64,000 bases of DNA from Sclerotiophoma versabilis (taxonomy: Eukaryota; Ascomycota; Dothideomycetes; Pleosporales; Didymellaceae), in NCBI GenBank assembly GCA_012274445.1, contig JAAROD010000081.1, positions 496,001-560,000 on the forward strand. Reading direction: 5' to 3'. Shown here piece by piece: positions 20,747 through 31,989 of the stretch. Every line of letters starts with the position of its first letter. Within the stretch, counting starts at the first letter, position 1. The notes below the pieces were generated by a model. That model saw only the letters and a list, made by a program, of their open reading frames with translations, did no database searches and was not told the DNA's origin. The position numbers were made by a program, and so were the translations under genes.

Positions 20747-21820
20747 ATGAGAGCAGTCAAGATGCCTTTAGCAGTAAGTCAAATAACTGAACACGTTCTC
20801 GTATTTGCGTCACCTTCTTGCTTTGCAGCGGTCCTCAACGTTCCATGGTGGCGTAATCCAAGGATAAGACAATACTACAACGATCTTCGCCCCCTCAATA
20901 TTTTGCCTATTTGGTCACAAATCATACAAACAGTTGTATCATATCATAGCATTACCAGGAATTGTAAGCTGACACCCACCCAGGCAGTAGGACAGATCTG
21001 CTCTACAGCAAACCTCACCCATAACCTGCACCAATGTCAAAAGCTAGTCAAGAAAGCCTCAGAAGCAGGCGCAACAGCACTCTTCCTGCCCGAGGCCTCA
21101 GACTACATCAACACCAACCCATCCCTCAAGCTCTGCAAATCCGTTGAAGACTCGGAATTCGTCCAAGGCCTCCTCCAAAGCGCAAAGCAGTACCGCCTCC
21201 CCATCCACGTGGGCATCCACGAGCCCGCCGACGGAGAGAAGACAAAGAACACTCTAATCTGGATCAATGAAGAAGGCACCATCACGCAACGCTACCAAAA
21301 ATTGCATCTCTTTGATGTCGACATCGCTGAAGGTCCCTCGCTTCAGGAGAGCAAGAGTGTGGAGCGCGGCAGTGAACTGCCTCAACCTTTTGAAACAGCG
21401 CTCGGCAAGATCGGTCCGCAGATCTGCTTCGATATGCGATTTCCTGAGCCGGGTCTGGCGTACGCTCAGCGCGGTGCACATATCATCACTTACCCTTCTG
21501 CATTTACCACGGCCACAGGAAAGGCGGGGCATTGGCATATGTTGTTGAGAGCCCGTGCGATCGAGACACAGAGTTACATTGTTGCTCCAGCGCAGGTAGG
21601 AAAGCACGACGAGGATGGAAAGAGGCATAGTTATGGGCATAGCTTGATTATCGATCCGTGGGGGAAGGTGGTTGCTGAGTTGGGCGGCGAGGACGAGAAG
21701 GGGAGAGGACTGGATGATGGAGAGATTGCGGTTGCCGAGATTGATATCGAGTACGTGGAGAAAATACGGAAGGAGATACCGCTGGTAAGACGAACAGATG
21801 TGTATGCTGAGCTTAAGTAG
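20747..21820 (+). CDS. NIT2: Deaminated glutathione amidase, Nit2 family (nitrilase superfamily)
   Basis: Metabolite-repair enzyme that hydrolyses deaminated glutathione (family knowledge). A 27-nt first coding exon (20747-20773) and exon 20984-21820, joined over a 210-bp intron with a GTAAGT donor and CAG acceptor, give 287 residues. The catalytic triad is visible: Glu46 in FLPEAS, Lys115 in RYQKLHLFD, Cys157 in QICFDMRFPE. The intron is long for this window, and the continuous reading through it would insert an unrelated stretch before AVGQICSTANL, where the family alignment begins. The stop is only 29 bp from the stop of the convergent F-box gene. Confidence 0.88.
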   Translation: MRAVKMPLAVSQITEHVLVFASPSCFAAVLNVPWWRNPRIRQYYNDLRPLNILPIWSQIIQTVVSYHSITRNCKLTPTQAVGQICSTANLTHNLHQCQKLVKKASEAGATALFLPEASDYINTNPSLKLCKSVEDSEFVQGLLQSAKQYRLPIHVGIHEPADGEKTKNTLIWINEEGTITQRYQKLHLFDVDIAEGPSLQESKSVERGSELPQPFETALGKIGPQICFDMRFPEPGLAYAQRGAHIITYPSAFTTATGKAGHWHMLLRARAIETQSYIVAPAQVGKHDEDGKRHSYGHSLIIDPWGKVVAELGGEDEKGRGLDDGEIAVAEIDIEYVEKIRKEIPLVRRTDVYAELK

Positions 21821-21849
21821 ATGCATTTACGATAAGTGTGCTGGAGAGA

Positions 21850-22924
21850 CTAGGAATGGACTGAGTCCCGCCGCCCTTTCTGCTGCTTCCGCTGCTCCTC
21901 TTCCCAGTCCCAGTCCCGACCCTCCATCAACCGCGCCTTGCCATACAGGTTCAGGTACGACAAGGGGTGATCTGGATCGTTGGTTTGCTCCTCTATCTTC
22001 ACTCGTACCTCTTCCAACGAGTTTTTGGAGCACTCCGCTAGTCTTTCCAGTAGCGCTGTAAACAGACTCCTTCCCATGCTCCCAGGCTGCTTCTTTGGCC
22101 CCTGCGTCCTGGGCGGATTGAACTCGCCTTTCCCCTCGCCCCACCCTGGCCAATCCCAATCGTGTGTCCCGTGATCATGATAGAAGTTCAGGAATGTCGC
22201 CTCAGCGCCTGGCTTTGTAGGTCGCAGGAGAAGGTCAGAGATGAACTCTGGCCCTAATGTGAGGACAGCCTCAGCAAAGCAAAACTCTAGTTCATTCCGG
22301 AGCGAGATTTGGTTCGTGTCCATGAAGCGGCCATACGTGCGCTGGTGAATCCAGCCTGAGCCGTGGTAGCGCGCTGTGAGAGTGGAGTGGTGGAGGGTGA
22401 GGTATATTGCCGTGAGGGGGTCGCGGGGGAGGGATTCAATGAGTGTGAGTTTGTCGTTGTGGTTCTCTGTGGGATTATCAGTCTTGCTGCTCTCGACCAT
22501 GTCTCTACGCCCAGTACTCACCCATAGATGCTACACGATAGATGAGCAGTAGCCCAGCGTTTAGCAGTGCCATGTTGTGCTCATCCACTGCATAGCAATT
22601 CTGCCGCGACGACAATGCATCCATCACATCGTCCACTATATCGTATCTTCTTACGCACTCAGCCAAACATCGATAGCCGAATTTTGCGCAGCACGGGAAG
22701 TCGGTTGAAGCGTGTGGTAGCTCTCGGTTCATAAAGGTCCGTGTAAGCGAGCGCTCGTAGTTTCTGAGGACACACCGTAATCGAGGATGCACATGTTGGA
22801 GTTTGAGTATATCCCTGCCATTGTCGAATGGAAGATACTGGATGATCTTGAGAATAATTTCTGGAGGTATAGCAGCCGAGACCAGATTGAGCTTTGACCT
22901 TGGAGAAGTAGCTGGGGCAGCCAT
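21850..22924 (-). CDS. F-box domain protein
   Basis: Exons 22522-22924 and 21850-22466 (55-bp intron) give 339 residues. The F-box lies at about residues 18-60 (AIPPEIILKIIQYLPF, then LKLQHVHPRLRCVL). The remainder has no recognised substrate domain; it is rich in aromatic residues and ends in a charged helix with EEEQRKQQKGRR. It is presumably an adaptor of an SCF ubiquitin ligase with unknown target. Intron joining is supported by phase and by GTGAGT and CACAG signals. It converges tightly on NIT2. Confidence 0.75.
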
Positions 22925-24536
22925 GCTGATATATATCCGTATGGTGTATTCTCAGAGTAAAGAGTGTGCTGTGGTACGGCATGCAAGAACAGGGTGATCC
23001 GAGGATAGTCAGGTAGAGGTAATACGGGGTGATCAAGTGCAGTCCAGGCTAATGAGACGGCAGAAAGAGGTACAGAGTCGAAACCGGTACGCATATTGAC
23101 GTTGCATCATCTTGTAGACCATATATGTGACGCGTGAAGGGTGAAGACCATGATGGTTGATCGCGACCAATCGAGTACCTTGTTGTCCAGTCGCGTTGAC
23201 GATAACGGACCGCTCTCGCAGTAGTGTTTGCGAAACTCGATCATGGTCGTGACTGCCAAAGTATGCGCCTATTGTGCATTCTACATCAAGCCGTGTGTAA
23301 AGTGTGAGACCAGCGAATGGAACTAGTAAACGCGATGTTCAGCGAGCCAGTGCTCATAGCACTGAGCTTCAGAGGCCACTACTGACGATACCTCGGCTTC
23401 ATCTTGCAGGGTTATGCGGGAGCTAGTACAAGTGGAGATGTCAGGAGCGATTGCGCCATGGCTTGAGCAGGGTGATATGTGGGCGGGGAAGTGCATAGGT
23501 TCGAGTTCGAGACGCCGTGATGTCAGAGGCCCGACCAGCCAATCGGAAGTACGTTTTTTGACCCCACTCCAGTACGAGCAATGACCCACTAAAGACTCAG
23601 TAATACAGAGAGACATTACACGGTTCGAGGTGTGCGCCCTTGATATTCGTTAATGATTATATATATTTTATAAATGAAAAACTACGTTACCTGTGATGGG
23701 TCTTCATCAGAAGGTTCACCGTTATCCACGCACACCTTTCAGTGCACACCTTGGCAGGAGCCCAGTTCGAGTCTTGTGGTGTTCGATTCACTCCCTTAGG
23801 TAACTAGGGATGCTGGACGAACCTAAGCAATGAATGCAACAGACGAGTGAAGAAATTCAGCAGTCAGGTATTCACCATGAGACGGCGGCGCTGGAATACT
23901 CCCGCCCGGGTTGAAGGGCGTGTGTTGGGCTGGTGGCTCGACTGATATTTTGCCATTTTAGCCCATCTTTTTGCTTCTCGCTTAGCCACGCCGTCACCTC
24001 TTTCAACGTCGCGCATTGCTTTTTGCGTTCTCGTGCTCTCAAAGCCAACTGCTATAACATTTAGTTCGCATCACAATAGACAGCAAGTAAGTGGGACTAC
24101 CTGCTTGTATCTTGTGTTGACTACGTATGATGTATTGCAGGCACTATAGGACGATTAGCTTAGTTTGGACACCTGTTGCATAAGATTTTCTGCAGAATTA
24201 CTTCTTGGCAGGCAACACATCGTAGTAATAGCACTCTGTGCTTACAGCCTTGAGCTTCCTGTTACAAGTCGCAATGAGAGTTCACGTTGGCAGGCGCATA
24301 GCGGGTCTATTGGCCTACTTGCATCTCCAAAAACACTTCCTTGATCCCTCAAAGCATGTCATACCAATATGCGAATAACGCAAAATCGGCATGTTAGTCT
24401 TAAGCTCTATCTCACTTAACGGCATACACGTCTGAGCCGCAAACTGCACGACATACTTGTTGCCCAAGGCTTTCCAGCAAAGGACAACATCTTTGGGCGT
24501 GCGGAGCACGAGCGATAGGATCCAGGGCAGAGGGTA

Positions 24537-24821
24537 ATGCTCAAGAAGTATATATCACAAGTTCAGGACATGGTCCTAGATAAGTTCGAAGTCTCGGGTA
24601 TCGACTATTGCATGAGCTGCTTCTCAGATAGTGGATTGAGTGTACTAGATCTCACAGACGTCGGTATCAAGTATGCTCTTCTCGAACGTCGTAAGCATCG
24701 AAAAGACCCAGTTTTCAGGACAATGTCAACATTGAAACCATACATCCACCCAACCCGGATCATCCCAGAGAACCCACACTGTAACTCCGAGGTGAGAGAA
24801 CTGGTACCTTTGCTCAGATGA
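24537..24821 (+). other. Doubtful ORF, possible gene remnant
   Basis: A 94-residue ATG frame with mixed, protein-like composition (IDYCMSCFSDSGLSVLDLTD) but no known domain. It could be an exon of a spliced hypothetical gene with the frame at 25256-25585, or chance. Confidence 0.2.
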
Positions 24822-25255
24822 GGTGTCGAGTGCACTCCACGGACTCATTGCATCTTCTCTTCTATGATTCTTTCCTGCCTTTCATTGTAACCATATTATC
24901 TCAGTTGACGTGGTTCAAGTGAAAGACGCCACAGACTGCGATTGAACATCCGCGACAAGTTGATGTGGGCTTGAGTGCCGGTGAGAGATTCTCTTACCGG
25001 GTTCGTTTGCACACTCTATAAGAATATATGTCTACGTTGTCTTAATTCTGAGACTAGCTATTCAATCATACCCCATGACCACTTTCTGAAATCTACATCT
25101 ACCAAGTCACCCACGGCATGTCGAGCTCCAGCTCCTCATAGCAACCCCATCTCCAGGCGCGCGCTGATATGCCCATATGTGCACCGCCCTCTCCACCTCC
25201 AAGTCCTGCGGAAAAGCTTCTTAGCATAACCCGCAAGTTCAGAAGCTTGACCTAA

Positions 25256-25585
25256 GAGCTGCAATCTAGGGCTAAAGAGCTCGCGGTCGAGTCCGAAAAG
25301 CTAGTGATCAGAGCCAACATGGTCGATGTGGACAGATCCTTCGCCCAGAACATCAAAACAATCTTAGTAGAACCCTCAGCTACTCTCCAAGATAAGAAGA
25401 GGTTCGTGACTCTCGTCAAACGCGCTGCTGCTGTCTATAGTCCGGATGTTTCGCCGGGTCTCGTGAGCCATTTGGCCATCGTTCTGATCCTCCCGACGTC
25501 CGAAGAGGGTGAGTTAGTCTATGAGGTCCTTCGAGAGTCTTTCTTGTGGTATGAATCTCGAAAAGCTCTTTCAGGTATCCACTGA
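25256..25585 (+). other. Doubtful ORF with coiled-coil-like start, possible gene remnant
   Basis: The frame is open from 25256 to the stop at 25585 and reads as a charged helix (RAKELAVESEKLVIRANMV) followed by a hydrophobic helical part. No domain is recognised. There is no ATG before 25319, so if real it is an internal or last exon. Confidence 0.25.
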
Positions 25586-28500
25586 TAACTGATTGTAGTC
25601 AATTCAAGGAAACGCGAGATGCTAGGTTTTTGAGAGAGCATCGAATGGACAAGGTAGTACGAGGTAGTGAGACGTTTGATAAGTATCAACGCCAAATGCT
25701 TTTGACTTGAACCTCAGAAGACTCGCGTGGCGACAAGCCTTCAGAAAGAGTTTCCTTTGGAAAGCGGTAAAAAGTTGAATTCTTTTGCGTGAAGTCGGGA
25801 AATACATCTCACGTGTGCCGAATACACTACAATCATCTTCCCTCCTCCTTGAGTCAATCCTAACTTAGTGAACAACGTAGATTGCTATTGGTGTCGTCGT
25901 CACAAGTGTCACGGTGTTTAGGCGTATCCTAGCTCGACCATAGGACCATAGGCAGCAGAGAAGTTGTACAAACACTTATTAGTTCAGTACCTTTGGAGTG
26001 AGGCGGCCACTAGTAAGCTTATAACCGTTGGTCATGCCAACCTTGATCCCCAGGCACCAAGTTACCACAACGTCTTTGTATGCTGACATTGATATGCCCA
26101 CTTTGAGCTTGCCTCTTGAAGTAAACACTGTACTCTGCCGGACACGTGGAACAGATTGAGTATGACCTACATACCTTTGTACCGGTATCGGCACTTGCAT
26201 TGCAGCTACCCCCCCCCCCCCCCCTGCATCGTGCTAGTATCTAAGATCTATTTTGGTGTGATACGAGGCGTTTCTGCAACCAAGGAAATGCCGAGATTGC
26301 TTAGGTTCTAACTCAACATCTTGGCGATTCAGTGAGATTGTGGGTTTAAGGCGGGTCTCCCGTGCGCATGGTTTGCTGTTCATAGAAAAGTGACGGCACA
26401 AGCCCCCAGGGTTCGTATGACACACCGGGGCAACTATGTACCCTCTCAGAACACCCGAAGACCCATCTGGAGGTAGATCTAAGCGGCCTGCACACAATTA
26501 TGAGACCTAGTGTTACTCGTCGCGTCGACTGCCGTCTGACAGGCACCACGGTAAACAAGAATTTGTGACATCCTTAGAGCCGTGCTAGCTAGACTCTACC
26601 GATTCCTTGAGCAGACATGCAGAACTAGCTAAAGCTTATTGCACACTGTCCCAAAAATAATCGTCTTGGGCTATTGGCAACTCTTACACTCTAAAGCATC
26701 TTCAAGGCGATCTTGATACATAGTTTATCGCTTATGCTGCCAGTAAGGCTTCCTATCAATAACACGCACGTCTTTAAATCACCACTCGTGACGAGTCAGT
26801 AAAGTCCATGTACCAAGGCTCACCTGATGCTGATGAGTGAGCTGTACTCCGAACATCGTCTACGTTATCCTCTTTGGACCTCGGATCGGAGATGTTGGCA
26901 AGGCCGCCTTCTCCTGGACAGGGATCCAGTAATTCTACGCTGACTGTGCTGTGCGTTGCAGGGCCCAGATGTCTGCGAAGTCCTGTTTGCTCGGAAGCGG
27001 ACCTTTTGCTGGCCTGGATGCTGCGAGATATCCGCTGATCTGTTATGGTCAGAGTCAGCTTTGCGAATGGCTGCGCGATGCTGCGAAGACAACGATAAGC
27101 GGGCGAGGGGTTCGCAATGCGGAGCAAGGGTTCTTCAACGTGTGCTGTTGGTGGAGGCTCTCTGCATCTACTGTGCGCAGGCCGCCACTTCCCAAAGAAA
27201 CCCGGTCTGTATCTCGAGCGTATGCGTGCAATATTGACGGTGTCGGTGAAGCCGCCGTGCAGAAGCTGCTCAGACCCCTGCAGTTCGGAGGAGCTCGCAG
27301 TGAGCTGGAAGTATCATCACATGTTCAGCCTCGTATCACACACGAAAAATACAATACCGGTGTAGGACGGCCAGTCATGCAGAAGATGAGAAAGCCTGTG
27401 TTGATCCCTCGAATTTACGTTGTCGGTCAAACGCTCCGCATGCGAAGGGAGGCCTAAATTCGTCTCCGCATTTAGCCCCAGGCTTGCTGCAACCTCCAGT
27501 CGACTGAATCGCACTAACATCCACCACCCAACAAAACATGCTTTCCCATTGCGCCTGCGAAATCTAACTGCGGACTTGCTGCACGCGCGAAACTGGCACT
27601 TGACAGGTGGTCGCATGCCTGAAGGTGCATCAAATGATGGGTAGGAAGTGTTTTGTGCTTGGCGCTGTGCGTGTACAGGGATGCCTCCGAATTTCTGGTA
27701 GTCGGTAGCGAGCGCGTGGAGTCATTTACGTGAAACATATCTGAATCCAGACATACACAGATTTTTTTGTCGCCGTCTGTTCAGAATACGAGAAGTAACC
27801 ACTTCCCCTGAACGAGGCATTTCAGGCCTCCCAGAGGTAAGGACTGCCGAGTTGACTGGAGCTGGGCAATGAATTATTGCTGACGCGCAAGTAATTGTCC
27901 CGAACATTGTAGTACCTGTCATCGAAAAACCGAGCCAAAGATCAAGCCTGCGGGCTGTGGCAATCGACATGTTCGAATCGGCACGGCGCGCCGCTGTGCC
28001 TGTATCGATGACTTCGACGTTGTTCGCGGTGGTACCAACGCTAGCTCAAGTAGTTTCGGACATTGATTGAGGAGATCCATACCCTGGAACGATCGTATCC
28101 GCGTCGGCTACGGCTATGTTATCGTAGGCGTGCCGGGTGCTGCACTACTATGCCACGCTACCACCCTAACACGTCAGGACGGCAAGCAGTAGAGAGAACG
28201 GGAAGATGCGGTTGAGTAAGCAAGCGAGACTAGGAACGGCAGGGGTTGCTGACAAGGGTCAGGGGTAGATGCCTGCAGCCTGCGGAGTACTGCGCCACAG
28301 CGCAGTGGAATTTTGTGGTTCTCACTAATGTGCATGTGTTGCTTCCGGAGTACTGAAATAATACCAGGATCATAGACATCATGGAGCCGCAATAGGATTC
28401 ACAGGGATCATAACATCTTGACAGTTGGTGTACGACAAGTGCACAAATGCACGTTGAGGAAGCCATCATGTATTATATGCTATGTATCTATGCAGTGCAG

Positions 28501-28592
28501 CTTGAGGTATTGGTCAGGAAAACAAACGCTGAATCGAGCAGAATTGAAGTAGATGACCTGGAGCTCACGATTGCAAAAGTCTGTCAACTCTC

Positions 28593-29842
28593 TCAGAAGT
28601 GTCCGCCAGCCTTCTTGCAAGCTGTAACGGAAGCCGTTGGTGTGACCGTTGTGTGCCGCGTGAAAGTGGCACCCCAGGTGATTGTCTTCGTGGTAGTGGC
28701 CCAGCCAAGTCGGAGACGAGTCTTTGTAGGTGTTGGTAGCGTGGTTGTGTAAGTGAAGACACCCGAGAAGACGGTAGCAGGTGGCAATGTTGAAGTGCTT
28801 GTTTGAGTGATGAGCTCGGTTTCCGTAGTAGTAGTTGTTTCAGCAGTGACGGTCGTAGTTGTTGTGACAGGAGTTGCAGCTGTAAGGGTTGTGGTCTCAG
28901 AGTCTGGAGCACGACGTTGAAGGCCCTGAGCCTTTGCATTGCGCCTCTGCTTGGCTGCCTCAACACGCGTGCGAGCCCATTCGTAATCGACAACACGATC
29001 CGATCGGCGCATATAGCGGCCCTTAGAAATAGTGGTAGGTGTGGCCAAGGCAGCAGGGTGAAGACGTGTTGGGGAGTAACGACAAGGCTTATCCGGCTGA
29101 GGACGACCGGGTAGTGTACATGTGGCGGTGGCTGTCTGGGTAGTAGTGGCGAACACTCGAGTAGCATCCAGTCTGGTCTTTGTCAATGTCTTTGTGGAGG
29201 TGGTAGTAACCGCTTTCGGCGTGATGGTCTTAGTTTTCTTGGCTGTTGCACTCGGGATAGTAAGAGTCGTGAAGGGGCCGACCTCAGTCACAAGAAGAGA
29301 CGTTGTAGTCTGTGTCTCGGTCGTGATAGGGATAGTAGTCGTGATGACTGTCATCGTTGGTGTGAATGTGCTTGTTATTTGCGGGCCCACCGTGAGGTAG
29401 AGGTCTAAGATCATCAGATATGAATATTGAATCGAGCAATGGCTTACGTACCTCGCTGCCATGCGAAGGGCTGAGCTGGATAAGGGCCGTTGTTGCCCAA
29501 GACGAGAAGAAGCCAGTGTCCTGAAGACATCTGATTTTTCTGGATTGGGCACTTCGACAGCTGGTTTGTATCGTCCGGCGTTGTAGGGATGTCGTCGCAC
29601 AGATACTCGACATCATCAGGGTCGACAAGTAGGATGTCTGCCACATCTGTATTGCAGCCCTTGAAAGTGGAGACACTGGTAAAGGGATCGGTGGAAAGAG
29701 AATTGATGAAATAATGTCCTTCATCGACGAAATCCACACCGTAAGAGTAGCAGATTGACTCAGGATCATATACATCATCTGAGATGGCTAACGAGATCAG
29801 AGCAGTAAAAGCTGCCAGGGACAGATAGTGAGAGACAGGCAT
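28593..29842 (-). CDS. Secreted Thr-rich cell-wall-type glycoprotein
   Basis: Exons 29452-29842 and 28593-29404 (47-bp intron, GTACGT donor) give 400 residues. A signal peptide occupies about residues 1-21 (ending LISLAIS). The next ~100 residues are acidic with four spaced cysteines (ICYS, FKGCN, EYLCDD, LSKCP) and may form a small folded domain. From about residue 130 the chain is dominated by Thr/Ser/Val repeats (TTTSLLVTE, TTTTTVTAETTTTT), expected to be heavily O-mannosylated. A dibasic Kex2-type site (LQRRAPD) lies between the two Thr-rich parts. No GPI-type hydrophobic tail is seen. The family is not recognised; an extracellular or wall protein is inferred. Confidence 0.72.
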
Positions 29843-31989
29843 GACGAGCTGAGATATTGGAAGAAGACAATCAAAGAACGATGGAAGTTAACAGTGTGTA
29901 CGTGGGCTAGTGACAACGGGAAGTGTCGTCTTTTGTACCGCATCAGGTCCACAAGCTAGGTAATGTTACCATCGTCTTGTCTAGTGACCCATATGCTGGA
30001 TACGAACGTTGACCAAGCAGCATCTTGGTCAGACGGCTTGACGAACTGCAAATAGCTATCCGCAAGTGCCTTCTCTAGCGGTCAAGTGGAATCAACACAC
30101 GAGTGGGCTGAGGGAATGGGGCATGTTGGCGGGTGCCCCACAGGCCACGGTAATCTCACGGGCAGTATCACTTGTCCGCATCTGCACCTCATCGAGATAT
30201 GGATCCTCTTTGCGTAGTCAGAGTCTGGTGAGGCCGAAGTTCTGCGCTGTGGAGAAGCGGACGATGCGATATACTGCAAAGCCACTCGGAACCTTGTTGC
30301 ATCGGCGCCGCAAGCGCGCCCGTGCACGATTAGCATGGAGGCCCCTGTCCCTATTTTAGGCTTCACGTCACCACGTCCTGTAAATCCATCTGCATAGCCT
30401 TGCAGCCGATCTCACCCGGCAAACACGACGTTGCCGTTGTGTGACAGGCCTTGCGATAATAGAACCTTGATGGTTGAAGGTCAGCTGGGGTCCAGCTGTG
30501 CCAAGGTAGATACCCTTCACTTCGCTATCCGAATCTCAACATCATGGATACCATGCAGCCTGTATCTTCGCTATCAAGTCCGGAGCCCCGATCTTAAGCT
30601 TCTTAGCTCTAGAATATCCTGACCAATGTTTGGCCATTGTCAGTCCGAACTGTCACTAGCGTTCTGCGACTGCATGAACAGGCATCTCGACTTTTGAGTT
30701 TCAGGGCTTTGTAGCCCAAGCTACACAGCATGTTCAAAAAGCAAGTCATACCACGTTTTGCGCGACGACGGAACGCAAAGTAACCCAGCTATGCGGGTTT
30801 CGTAACCCCTGCTAGCTGAACCCTATGAAGCAGTGCAATGTCAGGGAAGATGGTCAATCAGCTTCGAGAACCCACGACAAGCAACCAAGTGGGCGCTTCT
30901 GTGCTAGCTTGTCAGCCTTATTGTACTTTGGATGTCTTAGAATCGTTGACCAGGTACCTGCGGATGAGCAAAAACCTGGTCAACGACCTAGTGTTGCTAC
31001 TGCATGCTTTCTTGGCGGCGGAGACCGGCTCGCCCTAGTCTATCCTCTCACCGGCTTTCTCACGTTTCGCGAAATTCTCCTAGTTAGAGTCATCAAGCTA
31101 TACGATTATTCGCTCCTAACTTCGGCCCCTGTTAATTTTGTTGATGTCGGTCATGACGCTTGCGGAAACCGGACGCCCTCCGCTCTGCTTCCGCATGCCT
31201 CTGCCGTCACAAGTAACAAGCGAAGTGGCGCTGCCACTAGCTTATTTATATCCACCGATCTCAAAGTACTCTTCGTAATAGAGCCCCATACGACAAACTT
31301 CCAATAGATCCTGCATGGTCTGACGCGAGATGGCAGCAGACCCACTACCTGGAGTCAGGAGAGCGACATCACGGATGCTAATCGAGCTTGACCGGGCTCA
31401 GCTGTTCATGACGGTCGGGATAATGCTTAGCATTTTCTCCAGAAGCGGTAACTCGGTGCACAGTCAGCGATATTTAGCTGGCCGGTGTTTTCGTAGCTAC
31501 TCCTTACATGTCTGCGGCACGCCATCTGACCTATTACACAACCTGTTACTCGGCTGTTGGCCTGAGAAAAGACGCTTCGACCTCATACGCACAACCAGAT
31601 TGTTAGTCGATAACCGAACTACTCCATCCTTGTGAGGTGAGCCGCCAGTTGTCAGATTTGCCTCCGTGGTCAGTACCTTGGGCTTCCTTGTTCCCCACAT
31701 GTTGTGGCAAAGCCATGAAAGATTGGCTTAGCTATACGGACACCTCTGTATTGGCGTGATCCTGAATGTACTTCGCCAGGCGAGCCAGACTAGCGTCCGT
31801 CGTACGTCGCCTCGACTCCTTTAGGGCTGAACATGGAACTACCTTCGGTATAAATGACCTTAGGCCTTGCTTTACTTACTCTCCAGCTGAGTCAATCGAA
31901 GCGTTCACTCTTTTCTGAGCCTGGTGAATCCACTTCACTATATAACGTTCACTCTTTGGTTACAGCTTTACGGCCCATCAGCAACGACT
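29843..31989. other. Intergenic region upstream of the laccase
   Basis: 2.1 kb divergent interval. No supported gene. A cluster of related GTARCCC/GCTA motifs with a hairpin lies at about 30710-30825 (see findings). The proximal laccase promoter is at its right end. Confidence 0.5.
31939..31945 (+). promoter_or_regulatory. TATA box of the laccase gene
   Basis: TATATAA, 45 bp before the laccase ATG at 31990. This is close to the start codon, implying a very short 5' UTR. Confidence 0.55.

Larger units (their letters stand above)
22925..28592. other. Gene-poor region
   Basis: 5.7 kb with no gene I can support. It contains a run of 16 C at 26209-26224, and short frames with no recognisable domain. 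The two best-looking frames are listed separately. Base composition is not strongly AT-shifted, so it is not an obvious RIP block. Confidence 0.55.

Noticed and set aside
23440..23530. GTTCGAGTTCGAG resembling a tRNA B box
   Set aside because: No matching A box or cloverleaf stems around it.
26951..27457. 168-codon plus-strand frame in the gene-poor region
   Set aside because: No domain, biased composition and no splice partners; it overlaps other equally long frames.
30825..31307. 160-codon frame upstream of the laccase
   Set aside because: No recognisable motif or coding-like conservation pattern; probably chance.
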